Assembly (NCBI GenBank): GCA_022559845.1
Contig: JAHNEJ010002013.1
Span: forward strand, 682,001 to 746,000
Reading direction: 5' to 3'
DNA: 64,000 nt
Origin: Amorphophallus konjac
Lineage: Eukaryota > Streptophyta > Magnoliopsida > Alismatales > Araceae
Shown: positions 45,084-57,412 of the stretch, piece after piece
How the letters are laid out: the number at the start of each line of letters is the position of its first letter
Position numbering within the stretch: the first letter of the stretch is position 1
Notes under the pieces: model-generated
Database searches by the model: none
What the model was told of the DNA's origin: nothing
What the model saw: the letters and a program-made list of their open reading frames with translations, nothing else
Translations under genes and position numbers: made by a program

Positions 45084-46529
45084 GTGGCCAAAACCTCTTC
45101 TAGCACAACAAAAGGCACTTCCAAAGCAGAATGGTTCCCTCCGCCACCACGTGAATATATCGATCCCAAGGTGGTTTCACACATCACTGTCACCGGGGAT
45201 GTAGGCCAGATAGCGCCTCCTGCCATCTACCCCGAAACTAATAAAGCCAGGGTTGACCAGCAGCACGACCACATCGGGATCCCTGAAGGTCTTACCAAGC
45301 CAATTCTCAGCCTCGAAAATGCTACTGTCGAGCCTTTCAAAGCTTGGGAGGTGACACAGATAGATGGTCCTAGCATCCTGTTCTACACAGCTGAAGAGCA
45401 CCCTACACAGGAAGACACTGATTGTCATCTGCCTGAAGATATAGAAAACCCCTCAATGCCTATACAGGGGCTGACATTTATAACAAATCGAATGGCCAAG
45501 ATGTTCCAGAAGCAGCACATCCCTTCTGGCCAGCCTCGCAAGACGAAAGAAGCATTCCAGAAGCTATGGTACCCTCCGAGCCTGGACAAAGAAATGAGGC
45601 GTGTCTCTCAGCACCCGGGATTGGGCTTCACCCTCGAAGAATACTATTATAGCAGATGCTATGAAGTGGATACCATCTCTGCTTTCTACCCAATGGAGGA
45701 TAACCCACTGGGGGCAACTATTGGTGAACACCTGACAGAAGTTGAGTGCATTCAGCCAGCCCGGCCAAGGAATCCAGAATCCGAGACTGTATTCCCCTAC
45801 CAGTGCTGGGAACAAGTCTATCCGGAAGATGCAGCTCTTCAAGCCAAATTTGACACAGCTAGCAGTAGTGAAGCTGAAGATGTTGAAGAAGCAGAGCTGC
45901 CTCCCTCCAGTGGCCCTCCTCTGTTCATGATGTCGACACTTCTCGAACCAGCCGGGGAAGCTTCCCCCGAGCCTGATCAAGAGACAGATGCTGCTAGAGG
46001 AGAAATGGTTACCTTCACTAAGGACATGGTGGTTCAAGGGATCGAGATCTCTTCACCCCTTGCCAAGGAGCTGCAAGGTTACTCTGACTTAATGACAAAT
46101 AATCACCAGCCCTTAGTGACTGTAACCCCCTCAGCAGGGGGTGAGGCAATCAACTCGCCCCTTGAAGTTGCTAGTAAGGTAAACTTGTTCGCAGAACAGT
46201 GCATGCAGCCATTATCAGCCGAACAAGAGATTTCTGACAGAACTCAAATAAGGCAAGATGAAGGGATCGAGGTCCTCGACCTCAAAGATGATATACCAGA
46301 CTTTGTCGACCTCCAGCCTGCACCCCCTGAGATAGAAGACGAAGGTCAAGCAACAGTCGATGAACTTATAGAAGTCAACTTGGGAGACGAGGATGACCCC
46401 ATGCCAACCTTCCTCAGCGCCCAACTGTCTGCCAAAGAACAGAGGATGTACATCCAGCTGCTACAAGAATATTGGGACTGCTTTGCCTGGACCTACAAAG
46501 AGATGCCAGGACTAAGTCCCTCAGTCTCA
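45084..46529 (+). pseudogene. Element 4 pol linker between protease and RT
   Basis: This is a 482-codon open segment in the pol frame. It is rich in acidic residues and prolines and ends in the conserved lead-in to RT (WDCFAWTYKEMPGLSPSVS). No catalytic domain is visible. Long linkers here are usual in Tat elements. A TAG at 46530-46532 follows directly and is the only break before RT. Confidence 0.7.
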
Positions 46530-46532
46530 TAG

Positions 46533-47381
46533 CATGAGCTGACCATAAACCCTAGGGTAGATCCGGTGAAACAGCCCCCTCGGCGTATGAGGCCAGAGCT
46601 CAACACTCAAATATGCAAAGAGGTCGACAAGCTCATTGATGTGGGTTTCGTCGAGGAAAATCAATATACCACGTGGTTAGCTAACATCGTGCCCGTGAAG
46701 AAGAAGAACGGACAGATCCGGATATGTGTTGACTTCCGGGATTTGAATAAAGCCTGCCCTAAAGATGACTTCCCAGTGCCGATAACGGAGGTCATGATAG
46801 ATGCAACAACTGGTCATGAGGCCCTATCATTCATGGATGGGTCATCTGGCTACAACCAGATATGGATCGCGGAACATGACCGGATCCACACTGCCTTCCG
46901 GACCCCCAAAGGCATTTATAACTACAAAAGAATTCCGTTCGGATTAAAGAACGCCGGCGCAACTTATCAGCGGGCGATGACTAGAATATTTAATGAGCTG
47001 CTTTACCATAAGGTCGAGTGCTACATAGATGACCTGGTAGTCAAGACCAAAAAGAAAGAAGACCATCTGCAAGACCTCCGAGTCATTTTCCAGAGGCTGA
47101 GGCAGTATGAATTAAAAATGAACCCTATGAAGTGTGCGTTCGGAGTCTCGAGCGGAAAGTTCTTGGGTTTCATTATCAGGTATCGGGGAATTGAAGTAGA
47201 CCCCGCCAAGATCAAGGCGATTCAGGAGTTACCCTCGCCAAGGAATCTCTCTGAGCTAAGATCCCTTCAAGGCCGCCTTGCATACGTCCGACGATTTATA
47301 TCCAACTTATTGGGGCGATGCCACCCCTTTCACAAGCTAATGATGAAGGATGTTCCCTTCTACTGGGACGAAGAATGCTAG
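46533..47381 (+). pseudogene. Element 4 gypsy reverse transcriptase
   Basis: Conserved blocks appear in order: NIVPVKKKNGQIRICVDFRDL, NKACPKDDFPVP, SGYNQIWIAE, PFGLKNAGATYQR and the catalytic YIDD at about 47022-47033, followed by KCAFGVSSGKFLGFII and LRSLQGRLAYVRRFI. All these are unbroken. The segment ends at a TAG at 47379-47381 that replaces the residue after EEC. CAG is the likely ancestor. Confidence 0.93.
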
Positions 47382-48557
47382 ATAGCCTTCGATAAACTGA
47401 AGGATTACCTGAAAACCCCTTCAGTGCTGGGTGCGCCAGTGAAAGGACGGCCGCTGATCCTCTACATAGCAGCCACACACAATTCCCTGGGGGCAATGCT
47501 AGCCCAGAATAATGAAGAAGGAAAGGAACAAGCCCTCTACTATCTCAGTCGAAGAATGGTCAGAACTGAGGAAAGGTACACCTGCATCGAGAAGATTTGC
47601 CTGGCATTGGTCTTCGCGGTCAAGAAGCTGCGGCACTACATGTTGTCGCACGAAGTTAAGCTGATTTCTAGGGAGGATCCGCTTAGATACATCATGTCCC
47701 AACCGGCCCTCAAAGGCCGCCTGGGCAAATGGGCAGTGATTCTTATGGAGTATGACATCTCCTATGTACCGCAGAGGGCCGTCAAGGGCCAAGCTATTGC
47801 AGACTTCTTTGCTAAACATCCAGTACCCGAAGACTGCCCTCTGGAACCAGAGCTTCCTGAAGATGAAACTTTAGAGGTCCGCCAGGTGTGGCCCTCCCTA
47901 TGGCAGCTGTATTTTGACGGCGCCTCCAGAATTGACACCTCAGCGACAGGATCGGCCAGAGTCCGCGCAGGAGCAGGCATAGTCTTGAAGTCTTCTGAAG
48001 GGGAAGTCATACACACGTCTTGCTCAATAAACAAGCCTTGCACAAATAATGAAGCAGAATATGAAGCCCTCATAATCGGGCTACAGATTGCTCTATCCAT
48101 GGGGATTCAAATGCTAGAAGCGTTCGGAGACTCCATGCTGGTTATAAAATAATTGGAAGGGGAGTTCAAGGTGCGAAAGTAGGAGCTCGTCCCTTACTAC
48201 CATTTGGCCTTGTGCCTAATGGCAAGATTCTACTTCGTCAGCGTCAAGCACGTCAATCGAGGATAGAATGCTCAAGCTGACGCCCTCGTAAAGCTGGCAA
48301 GTTCCTTGGCGGTCCCGCCTGATACGAGCCTGAACATAACAGTCATCAACCGGCGGCAGGTCCCCAGTATGACAGAAGCTTTAGCCGATGAGCAAGCCAA
48401 TGAAGTAGCAGTTGCTAAAGACGTCCAGCACCCCGACTGGCGGGAACACCTCCTGCATTGGTTCCAACACCAACAGCTCCCGAAGGTGAAAGAATAGAGA
48501 ATGAGACTCCTGAGAGTCAAAGATTCTTATGAGATGAGGAATGGAACATTATTCTGA
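47382..48557 (+). pseudogene. Element 4 dual RNase H region
   Basis: The first RNase H (47424-47810) follows RT, with APVKGRPLILYIA, ALYYLSRRMVRTEERYT, ALVFAVKKLRHYM and a divergent active site typical of a degenerate gypsy RNase H. The second (47895-48300) is an additional archaeal-type RNase H with YFDGAS, AGAGIVL, NNEAEYEAL, GDSMLVIK and NAQADALVKLAS. A second domain of this kind is a hallmark of the Tat lineage. Stops at 48150, 48180, 48264 and 48495 each fit CAA or CAG changed by C-to-T. Confidence 0.88.
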
Positions 48558-48560
48558 ATA

Positions 48561-49718
48561 ATGGCAGATGCCCAAAAGAAGGTATTACTTCGATGCTTAT
48601 CTCCAGGGGAAGCCAGGCATGTAATGCAAGAAGTCCATGTCGGGTCAGCTGGGGCGCACCAGGCCGGTCCGAAAATGAAGATCGAAATAAAGAAATTGGG
48701 TTATTATTGGCCCACTATATTTGATGATTGCTGCAAGTTCGCCAAGGCTTGTCAGAAATGTCAAGAGCACGTCAATGTGTCAAGAAGACCTCCAGTGCCT
48801 CTACATCCTACCTTATCAAACTGGCCGTTTGCCCAGTGGGGCACGGACGTGGTGGGGCCACTACCAACATCTTCATCAGGGTGCAAATACATCTTAGCAG
48901 CTACAGATTACTTCTCCAGATGGGCAGAGGCAGTAGCACTAAAAGAAGTCACAGGAGAATTAGTTGCGAGATTCTTCCGGCAGAATGTAATATTTCGGTT
49001 CGGGATTTCCAGCCGAATCATCTCCGACAACGGCAGCCACTTCAGAAATCAGAAGGTTTATCGGCTAGCTGACAAATACAAGATTGATTGGAGAACATCA
49101 TCTCCCTACTACCCTCAGGCCAACGGACTTGCAGAGGCCTTTAACAAGACGCTGTGCACTATGCTGGTAAAAATTGTCAAGACTAACAGAAGAGATTGGG
49201 AAGAAAGAATGTACGAGGCACTGTGGGCTTACCGTACGGTCTACAAGACCCCTACCGACTGCTCACCCTACTCCCTCGTGTATGGATCAGAGGCTGTGGT
49301 GCCAATTGAGCTAGAGGTCCCCTCATTACGGGTCGCCATCCAGCATGGAATGGTGGGCAACGAGCAGGCCAACGTAGAAAGAAGACTAGAAGAGCTCACC
49401 GAGCTTGAAGGAAAGCGTTTCCGGGCGCAACAGAATATTCAACTCTATCAAGCCCGCATGGCCCGTGCTTTTGATAAGCTGGTCAAAGGACGGGAGTTCA
49501 AAAGGGGTGACCTGGTGATGGTTAAAAGAAGAGAGGTGATGGCCTCCAACCCCAAGGGGAAGTTGGTTGAAAATTGGGTCGGACCGTATGTCGTCCACCG
49601 AGCATATGAAGGGGGTGCGTATGTCCTTGAGGATCACAAAGGAGTCATCCAATTCTCTCCCCTTAATGGGAAGCACCCAAGGCTGTATCACACGGTTCAA
49701 CTGGCGTTCCCCAAATGA
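48561..49718 (+). pseudogene. Element 4 integrase
   Basis: This is an open segment of 385 codons. The zinc-binding N-terminus is visible as VHVGSAGAHQ followed by CQKCQEH. The catalytic core has GTDVVGPLP, IISDNGSH and NGLAEAFNKTL, carrying the D, D and E residues that join cDNA ends to the target. The C-terminal part includes GDLVMVKRRE and WVGPYVV, then the QFSPLNGKHPRLY end. No chromodomain is seen. This is the best-preserved domain of the element. Confidence 0.93.
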
Positions 49719-49727
49719 TTTACCTCA

Positions 49728-50312
49728 AACTCGGTCTAGTGGCACTCCGCCCTGACCGAGCTACCTCAAACTTGGTCCAGTGGCACTCCGCCCTGACCGA
49801 ACTACCCCCACCCTTGGTCCAATGGCACTCCGCCTTGACCGAGCTGCCTCCACCCTTGGTCCAGTGGCACTCCGCCCTGACCGAGCTACCTCCACCCTCG
49901 GTCTAGTGGGCACTCCGCCCTGACCGAGCTACCTCCACCCTCGATCTAGTGGCACTCCGCCCTGACCGAGCTACCTCCACCCTTGGTCCAGTGGCGCTCC
50001 GCCCTGACCGAGCTACCTCCACCCTTGGTCCAGTGGCACTCCGCCCTGACCAAGCTACCTCCACCCTTGGTCCAGTGGCACTCCGCCCTGACCGAGCTAC
50101 CCCCACCCTTGGCCCAGTGGCACTCCGCCCTGACCGAGCTACCTCCACCCTTGGTCTAGTGGCACTCCGCCCTGACCGAGCTACCTCAAACTTGGTCTAG
50201 TGGCACTCTGCCCTGATCGAGCTACACTTACCTCGGTCTAGTGGCATTCCGTCCTGATCGAGCTACACTTACCCCGGTCTAGTGGCACTCTGCCCTGGCC
50301 AGACTCGCATAA
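49728..50312 (+). repeat. Tandem array, 42-bp unit
   Basis: About 14 copies of a 42-bp unit with core GTGGCACTCCGCCCTGACC begin directly after integrase. The unit is a multiple of three, so several frames stay open on both strands, but the ORFs are by-products. Confidence 0.92.
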
Positions 50313-50323
50313 TACCTACATCT

Positions 50324-50820
50324 TTGCCATTACGGGCCTTACGCCCGAATCGGCATAAATCCATCCTTTGCGTTAGCATTACCTTCTTGCTAACGACTAA
50401 ACCCCTTGTTCGGCGCAAGACTCCGTGTCCTAGCTAACCTTTATACATCATTGCCATTGCGGGCCCTACGCTCGAATCGTCTCAAATCTATCCTTTGCGT
50501 TAGCATTACCTTCTTGCTAATGAACAAACCCCTTGTTCGGCGCAAGACTCTGTGTCCTAGCCAACCTTTATACATCATTGCCATTGCGGGCCCTACGCCC
50601 GAATCGGCTCAAATCTATCCTTTGCGTTAGCATTACCTTCTTGCTAACGAATAAACCCCTTGTTCGGCGCAAGACTCTGTGTCCTAACTGACCTTTATAC
50701 ATCATTGCCATTGCGGGCCCTACGCCCGAATCGGCACAAATCTATCCTTTACGTTAGCATTACCTTCTTGTTAACGAATATACCCCTTTTTCGGCGCGAT
50801 ACTTCATGTTCTAGCCGACC
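50324..50820 (+). repeat. Tandem array, 127-bp unit
   Basis: Four copies start with TTGCCATTxCGGGCC at 50324, 50451, 50578 and 50705, exactly 127 bp apart. Each contains TTTGCGTTAGCATTACC and TTGTTCGGCGCAAGACT (the last copy is diverged). Confidence 0.92.
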
Positions 50821-50875
50821 CTCTCAGCATCCTTCTGCTACATGAGTTCAAAAAAAAGAGAGAAAGAAATAGAAA

Positions 50876-51110
50876 TGGGGTTAAAAATAGAGATACCCCG
50901 CCGGCCTTGTTCCTAAACGGGGACGAGGGCAAAAATGGCTATAACCCGGCTGTGGCGAAAACTCGAAAGGGCACTGTAGGCAAAATCGGGTACCCCGCCA
51001 CGTGAAAACCTGAAAGGGCACGTGGGCAAAAGAAAGAGGGGGCTGGCCTAGGTGAAAACCCGAAAAGGGCGCTTAGGTCAGTGAAGTGGTAATCCAAAAG
51101 TTTCTCTTCA
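50876..51110 (+). repeat. Long direct repeat flanking the third array, left copy
   Basis: This block, GGTTAAAAATAGAGATACCC through several GAAAACCxGAAAGGGC phrases, recurs at 52043-52255. The pair flanks the 124-bp array and is not otherwise explained. Confidence 0.85.
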
Positions 51111-51164
51111 TCCTCCTCTCAATGAGATTCCCAAGGGATAACCATCAGAAGTCCTGCCGGAGAT

Positions 51165-51965
51165 CCTCTAACGAACCTGTGTCCGACCCTTGTCATCATC
51201 GGCGGGATCGGTCGACCTCCATCCTTTAATTTGGACCTTTCGTCCTCGTTAATGAGCATGTCCCTTGCTCCGACATGTAACCCATGCTGACGAACAAACC
51301 CGTGTTCGACCCCCGTCATCATCGGCAAGATTGGTCAGACTCTACTCCTTTAACTTGAACCTTTCATCCTTGTTAATGAATGTATCCTTTGCTTCGACAT
51401 GTAACCCATGTCGACGAACAAACCCGTGTTCGACCCCCGTCATCATCGGAAAGACCGGTCGACCTCTATCCCTTAATTCAGACCTTTCATCCTTGTTAAC
51501 AAACATACCTTTGCTTCGACATGTAACCCATGTCGATGAACAAACCCAGGTTCGACCCTCGCCATCATCAGTGAGGTAGGTCGACCTCTGTCCCTTGGCC
51601 TAGACCTTTCGTCCCGGTCAAGAACCATACAGCCTTTGCTTCGACATGTAACCCATGTCGACGAACAAACCCGTGTTCGACTCCCGTCATCATCGGCAAG
51701 ACCGGTCGACCTCTATCCCTTAACTTGGACCTTTTGTCCTTGTTAATGAATATACCCTTTGCTTCGACATGTAACCCATGTCGATGAACAAACCCAGGTT
51801 CGACCCTCGTCATCATCAGTGAGGTAGGTCGACCTCTGTCCCTCGGCCTGGACCTTTCATCCCGGTCAAGAACCATATAACCTTTGCTTCGGCATTTAAC
51901 CAATGTCGACGAACCAAACCAGGATCCGACCCTTGTCATCATCGACAAGGCCGGTCGCCATCCTG
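51165..51965 (+). repeat. Tandem array, 122-125-bp unit
   Basis: Six or more units are marked by CGACATGTAACCCATG near 51271, 51395, 51517, 51642, 51765 and 51890. Each also has GTTCGACCC and CATCATCxGxxAG. Confidence 0.9.
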
Positions 51966-52344
51966 GCAAACAAGCTCTCCTCTGTTCCGGATCCTCCGGG
52001 GAATTAAAAAAAAGAGAAAAAAAAAGAGAGAAAGAAACCAAATGGGGTTAAAAATAGAGATACCCCGCCGACCTTGTTCTTAAAACTGGGACAAGGGCAA
52101 AAATGGCTATCACCCGGCTGTGGCGAAAACCTGAAAGGGCGCCGTAGGCAAAATCGGGTGCCCCGCCACGTGAAAACCCGAGAGGGCGCGTGGGCAAAAG
52201 CAAAAGGGGGCTGACTCCGGTGAAAACCCGAAAGGGCGCTTGAGTCGGTAATGTGGTTAAAAAAATGATGAAATGAATGAATAAAAAAATGATGATGAAA
52301 TGAAAAGATGATGTAGTAACGGGTTTATCCCCGTTCGTCATTCC

Positions 52345-52935
52345 ATCCCAAACTACCTTTTCGACCCTTGTCATCATCGGCAAGATCGGTCGCTACCCTT
52401 TCCGGTCCTTGTCACCATCGACAAGACCGTCATCCCTTTTCGGTCTTTGTCACCATCGGCAAGACCGTCTACCCTTTCCGGTCCTTGTCACCATCGGCAA
52501 GACCGTCTACCTTTTCGACCCTTGTCACCATCGGCAAGATCGGTCACTACCCTTTACGGTCCTTGTCACCATCGGCAAGACTGTCTACCCTTTTCGGTCC
52601 TTGTCACCATTGGCAAGACCGTCATCCCTTTTCGGTCTTTGTCACCATCGGCAAGACCGTCTATCCTTTTCGGTCCTTGTCACCATCGGCAAGATCGTCT
52701 ATCTTTTCGACCCTTGTCACCATCGGCAAGATCGGTAGCCACCCTTTGCGGTCCTTTTCACCATCGACAAGACCGCCTACCCTTTCCGGTCCTTGTCACC
52801 ATTGGTAAGACCGTCTACCTTTTTGACCCCTGTCACTGTCGGCAAGATCGGTCGCTACCCTTTTCGGTCCTTATCACCATTGGTAAGACCAACTACCTTT
52901 TCGACCCTTGTCACCATCGACAAGGTCGGCCAGCA
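52345..52935 (+). repeat. Tandem array, about 38-bp unit
   Basis: About 14 units contain CCTTGTCACCATCGGCAAGA followed by CGTCTACC or CGGTC variants. Most are 38 bp apart. Confidence 0.9.
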
Positions 52936-53539
52936 TTTCCCCAAATCGGGCCCCAGCAAAAACCCGAAAGGGCGCTTGGGTCAGTAATGTGATTACTATA
53001 AAGTATATGCTATGCCTATGAGTGGCACTCACATCAGTTGTCCCACCGGTAATAAAGCCTATCCCGGATGGACCTCTCATCAGCCAGTAGTCATATTTTC
53101 GAAATTTCTTGTCGGCAAGACTAACATATGCACCAATCTGGCAACCTCTGGAACCCCGACACGCGGTGGAGCGAGGCCCCCATCCTTTCCTTGAAAGGGT
53201 GGACGCTCTCCTACGGCGCAGATATGGGTATACTTCCAAGCAGGTCGCCAAAGTTGCCACATGATATGATAGAATACAAGTGCAAAGGTGGACACCTAAA
53301 ACAGTAAAGGAAACTTGTATTTCATTGCAAAAAGGAGGGGAATGAAAACAAAAGAGGCCCTTCGGAGGGGACGAATTACAAAGGCAGATCAGCTAAGACC
53401 GCCTGAAAATATCTACAAAATCAATGAGCCCAACATGTGGAGCCGCTCCCAGTTCACGGAGCTGCATTTCTTCCTCCTGAACGCGAGTCACCTCAGTCTC
53501 TAGGGATGCGACTCGGCCCTCCAGTAAAGAAGTTTCCTT

Positions 53540-53970
53540 GATGCCTTAGACTTCTGCAGCCTCCAGCCGTGGTATCTCAGCTTCAGTGGTAGCCAATTCA
53601 GCCCGGATTTCTTCCCGTCGGCTACGTAGAATATGTGCCCGAGCAGCTGAAGTTTCAACATGGGCCTTGTTCCTGTGGAGATTAGAGGTTAGGGACGCCA
53701 GCTCCGTCTGACAATCGGCTTTCTGCAATTTGAGGGCCGCTAGCCGGTCATTCATCACCCTCCTGAGAAAGTCTCGGCGGTTTACAAATTTTAGCAGGAA
53801 TAGCACCCGCTGGGTCCAGGTGTCCAAAGGACAGCCTAATGCCTACCCGCGCCGAGAGCATCACCGCGCCGAGAGCGTCAAAGAAGGAGCCACGCCGAGA
53901 CCATTGCCACGCCGAGATGGGCGTGCCGAGACTATCAACAGCGCCAGTTGGCTCACCCAGGGGTGCTGCA
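53540..53970 (-). pseudogene. Antisense coiled-coil ORF in element 4 3' region
   Basis: The minus strand is open for 93 codons (53827-53546) with a heptad-like pattern (RLAALKLQKADCQTELASL, then RREEIRAELATTEAEI). After one TAA it continues in frame with LLEGRVASLETEVTRVQEEE to about 53390. Upstream, a possible splice acceptor TTCTGATTGCAG lies at 53969-53980, so further exons may exist. No domain is recognised. Its position (antisense, between pol and the next LTR) matches the PMD gene in element 3. Confidence 0.5.
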
Positions 53971-54163
53971 ATCAGAAGATTAAACCAATAATGCTGATGT
54001 CTGTCCGAGTATGCTTACAAATACTGGGATTATACAAATAGAATGAAGACTCAGAGTCACAAAAATGAATAATGAACAGGAGCAGACCTGAAGAAATTAC
54101 AAAGTGCGGTGCAATGTACACCCTCATGTCCCGTGTCACTCATCCTTCGCTTACGCCACCTGC

Positions 54164-54177
54164 GGGTGGGGGGCATT
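54164..54177 (+). other. Polypurine tract of element 4
   Basis: GGGTGGGGGGCATT directly precedes the second LTR start TGTTGACACC. Confidence 0.8.
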
Positions 54178-57100
54178 TGTTGACACCTAAAATATACCAG
54201 AAGAGACCAAAGCAGACTCAGGGCCCTGAAGGTCAACCAATGGTGCGGCTCCTGTACCATCCCTGGAAGTACTGGGAATCAGAATAGAAGAGGTCCACTA
54301 CCCCTAACACTCTGTCCGGCTAAAGCCATCTCTGGCTAGGCCGCTGTCCAGCACTGCTATCATTCAGATAGTCGGGCTGATAAAATTATAACAACATTCA
54401 GGCAACCATCTGCCTGTTGAAGAGAAACCTCAGATAATTTTGATTCTCATGAAAAGGGATTCACACTGCCTCACACATGGGCGTGAACGCAAGGTGCTAA
54501 ACAAGCCTCAAGAGGAATATACCAAGAAGCCCACCAGAGCAATGAAAAGAAGCCCATTAGATGAGCCTCTTCCGGTGCCGAGTTCTGAACAGATGGGCCA
54601 AGCCCAATACGAAGCCAGGGGCGCCGAGATGATGCGTGCTGAGGCGCGCCGAGAAGCTCACGCCGGGAACAGAAGGCCACCCTTCTATAAAGGCTACTGC
54701 CTTCGAACAATACAAAAAAAACAACAACAACAACAACAGAAGAGGGAACAAAAGATAACAGAAGAGAAGAAGAGGCAATAGAGGGAATAGAGAGCAGTAG
54801 CCACTGCAAGAAAGGGGAGCTCGAGAGCCCTACATAGAAGTTGAAGAGAGGAAAGAGTTGCAGAGATTCGGGGGGAGAATCAAGGTGGGATCGGTTTCAA
54901 GATGCCCTGAGGGGCTACAGTCTCCCCTTCCCCCTGTCTTTTATTTGAATTTACCTTTTCTTCTTTTGGGTCTGCTTTCAAGCATCTTCGCCCCAGTAGC
55001 ATCGAATGCTAATGTAACCTTGCTATCAAGGATTTAGTATGCGTACGATTTTTCCTTAGTTGTATTTTTCTTCTGAGCTAGATGCGTATGCTATTTGGTT
55101 GAAATGGTTAATAAAAAGAGGGTTGAAGTTAGCCCCTTTCGTTCTCCTTTCTTTCTCTGCATCCGAGGTTCAATATATGCCATGGCTACTGCGAACTAGG
55201 CGTGTTTTATAGTTTGGTCTTCTGGATATGTTGAAGGCTTTTCCCACTGTATTTCCTTTCAACCTCGCATCCACATCGAGAGCCTGAGACAGTCCATCTC
55301 ATGGCTTCTCGTCGGTGAAATGAAGAGGGATAAATTCAGAAGTTTCCGTCCGTGGTTCTGCCCCCAATGAGGCCCCAGAGGGAAGGCTGCCATCCCCTTG
55401 GATTATACCCTCTCTGTAATCCCCGTCAGTGGTCGTCAAACCCTTGAATAAACCTTCTTTGCAGACCCCTGGATAAATCCTCCTCTAAAGCTCCCAGAGC
55501 CCCTTTAAGCCTCCGTTCCAAAATCTCCTCAAAACATCGTTGAAACCCTCATTTCAGAAACCCTCCTGGCGCGAACCCCTCTCGGCGCGAGTCTCGCGCC
55601 GAGGGCTGCCCGCGCCGGCTGGACTTCTTTTTTCGTGCCGAGACCTTCACACCTTTCATGCTGAAGACGGCCACCCTGATATGCTCGTGCCGATGCCTTC
55701 GAGCCATGCCAGCCTTGCTCATGATGCCCCATCCTTCTGAGGAGAAATACCATCCTTCCCTAGACCCTCGTGGGAGCTATATCAAAGGGGTTAATTCCCC
55801 ACATTCTACCAACCCACTAAGTCACGGAGTTCTGCCACTGTATGTCCTCTGTTGACTATACATGGGGACATTAATGAATCTTGCAATACGTGGATAGTGT
55901 CACATAAGATGGGGATCCTTTTGGGATCCAGGGCTACGCCCGCCTCCCATTTGGTTTCCACTCCGACATTTCGTGAGTGGATGAACTATAATACCCTTTT
56001 GGCACACTCCAAAATAAGGGGAGGTGCTGTCAAAATTCATCCCCGAGCTTTACTCTATCGTATAATGTGATGCTTTCACCGAAATTATGAATCTAACCCC
56101 AGCTGTGTGACGGAGATCTGAGCTCGCCGTCTTATGATCCTCTGCTCACAACCGTCAAAGGGGAACATAACCATCGTAGTCACATAGTCTCTCTAGACTT
56201 CCTATGGATGAGCCTACCCTCACCTTTTAGCCTACTCAAAGGCCACCATGAATAAGCTCATGAAACCCCCATTGAACGCAAAAGTCCCCTTTGGATTCTT
56301 AAAGCCCTCACAACACTTGAAAAATTAATGAACACCCAGCTATCGGTGCCACAAGTCCTCCCGGCGCAACCTCCTCCCGACGCCGCTTTCACGCCGGGTG
56401 AAGGGCGCGCCGATGAGCTGGTCGTGCCGACCCTGCCGCGTCGTTTACCTTCGTGCCGAAACCCTAGCCGCGCCGGCTCCTTCCGTTGTTGGCCACCTGT
56501 CATAAATCCAACTTCCAGAAGCCCTACCGAGTACACCATCAGCCTAGACTTAGGACCCTGACCCCCACAGGCCATTATACCAGTCCCCACCATATCATGA
56601 GGGTTTCATGGTTCTTCATCCATGTCTAAACGGAGCTATATTAATGGGGTCTTACCCCGATATTCTACGCCATTAACTGTCGGGTTTTTCTTCCAACCCT
56701 ATCGACCCTGGGAGTCTTGCCATTGCAAGCCCTCCAGTGGTCTCTAAAGGGGAACATCAACAAACACCGTGGTAATGGACACTGTCTCGTCACAATCAAA
56801 TCCTTTTTGGATCCAGGGCTACGCCCGCCTCTCTTTTGGCTTCCATCCCGGCATTCCGTGGGTGGATGACCTATTTTCACCCTTTGGCATTGTCCAAAAT
56901 AAGGGGATATGATGCCGGATTTGCGCCATAACACTATCATCATGTCCCGCGTAGCATGGTTTTCTATGCATGTTTCACATCCCATTAGCGGAGTTAGCGT
57001 AATAGTCTTATCTCGTTTTGCCCCCGAGGCATCCTTTCTTGGCAACTAATCAAGGGTTGTCCTTCTTTGGAAGGACGTAATTAACGTCATAGCCTTTATG

Positions 57101-57297
57101 GTATGACGGACTCCGGGTCCTGACACGAGTATCACAATCGACTGACTGAGTCAGGTCGAGCGCACAATAAACTGTCACGCTAGTGACTTGCCCGCCTAAT
57201 TAATAAACCAAATAAACAAACAAAAAATAACCAAATAAATATCAAATAAAAATATTCTAAAATAAAAAAAATCAAATAAAATTTTTCATCTCCCACA
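54178..57297 (+). repeat. Element 4 second LTR
   Basis: This 3120-bp LTR has a TATA box at 54686-54692. It contains about 620 bp (55612-56240) missing from the first LTR. That extra block resembles the following part of the LTR (shared ATCCAGGGCTACGCCCGCCTC and TTTCGTGAGTGGATGA-like sequence), so the full LTR carries an internal diverged duplication. Confidence 0.9.
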
Positions 57298-57412
57298 AGT
57301 CTGGCACACCAGGTGGGACCTAAGTCTCCCTTCATCTCTTTGCCAAGAGAGGATACCTTCGGGGGCTTCCCCTAAGAATACTGATTATTTGTCTGTTTAT
57401 CTCAGGCAAACG

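Noticed and set aside
49715..50200. ORFs of 62-83 codons with PDRATSTLG-like repeats on both strands
   Set aside because: They are by-products of a 42-bp tandem repeat whose length is a multiple of three.
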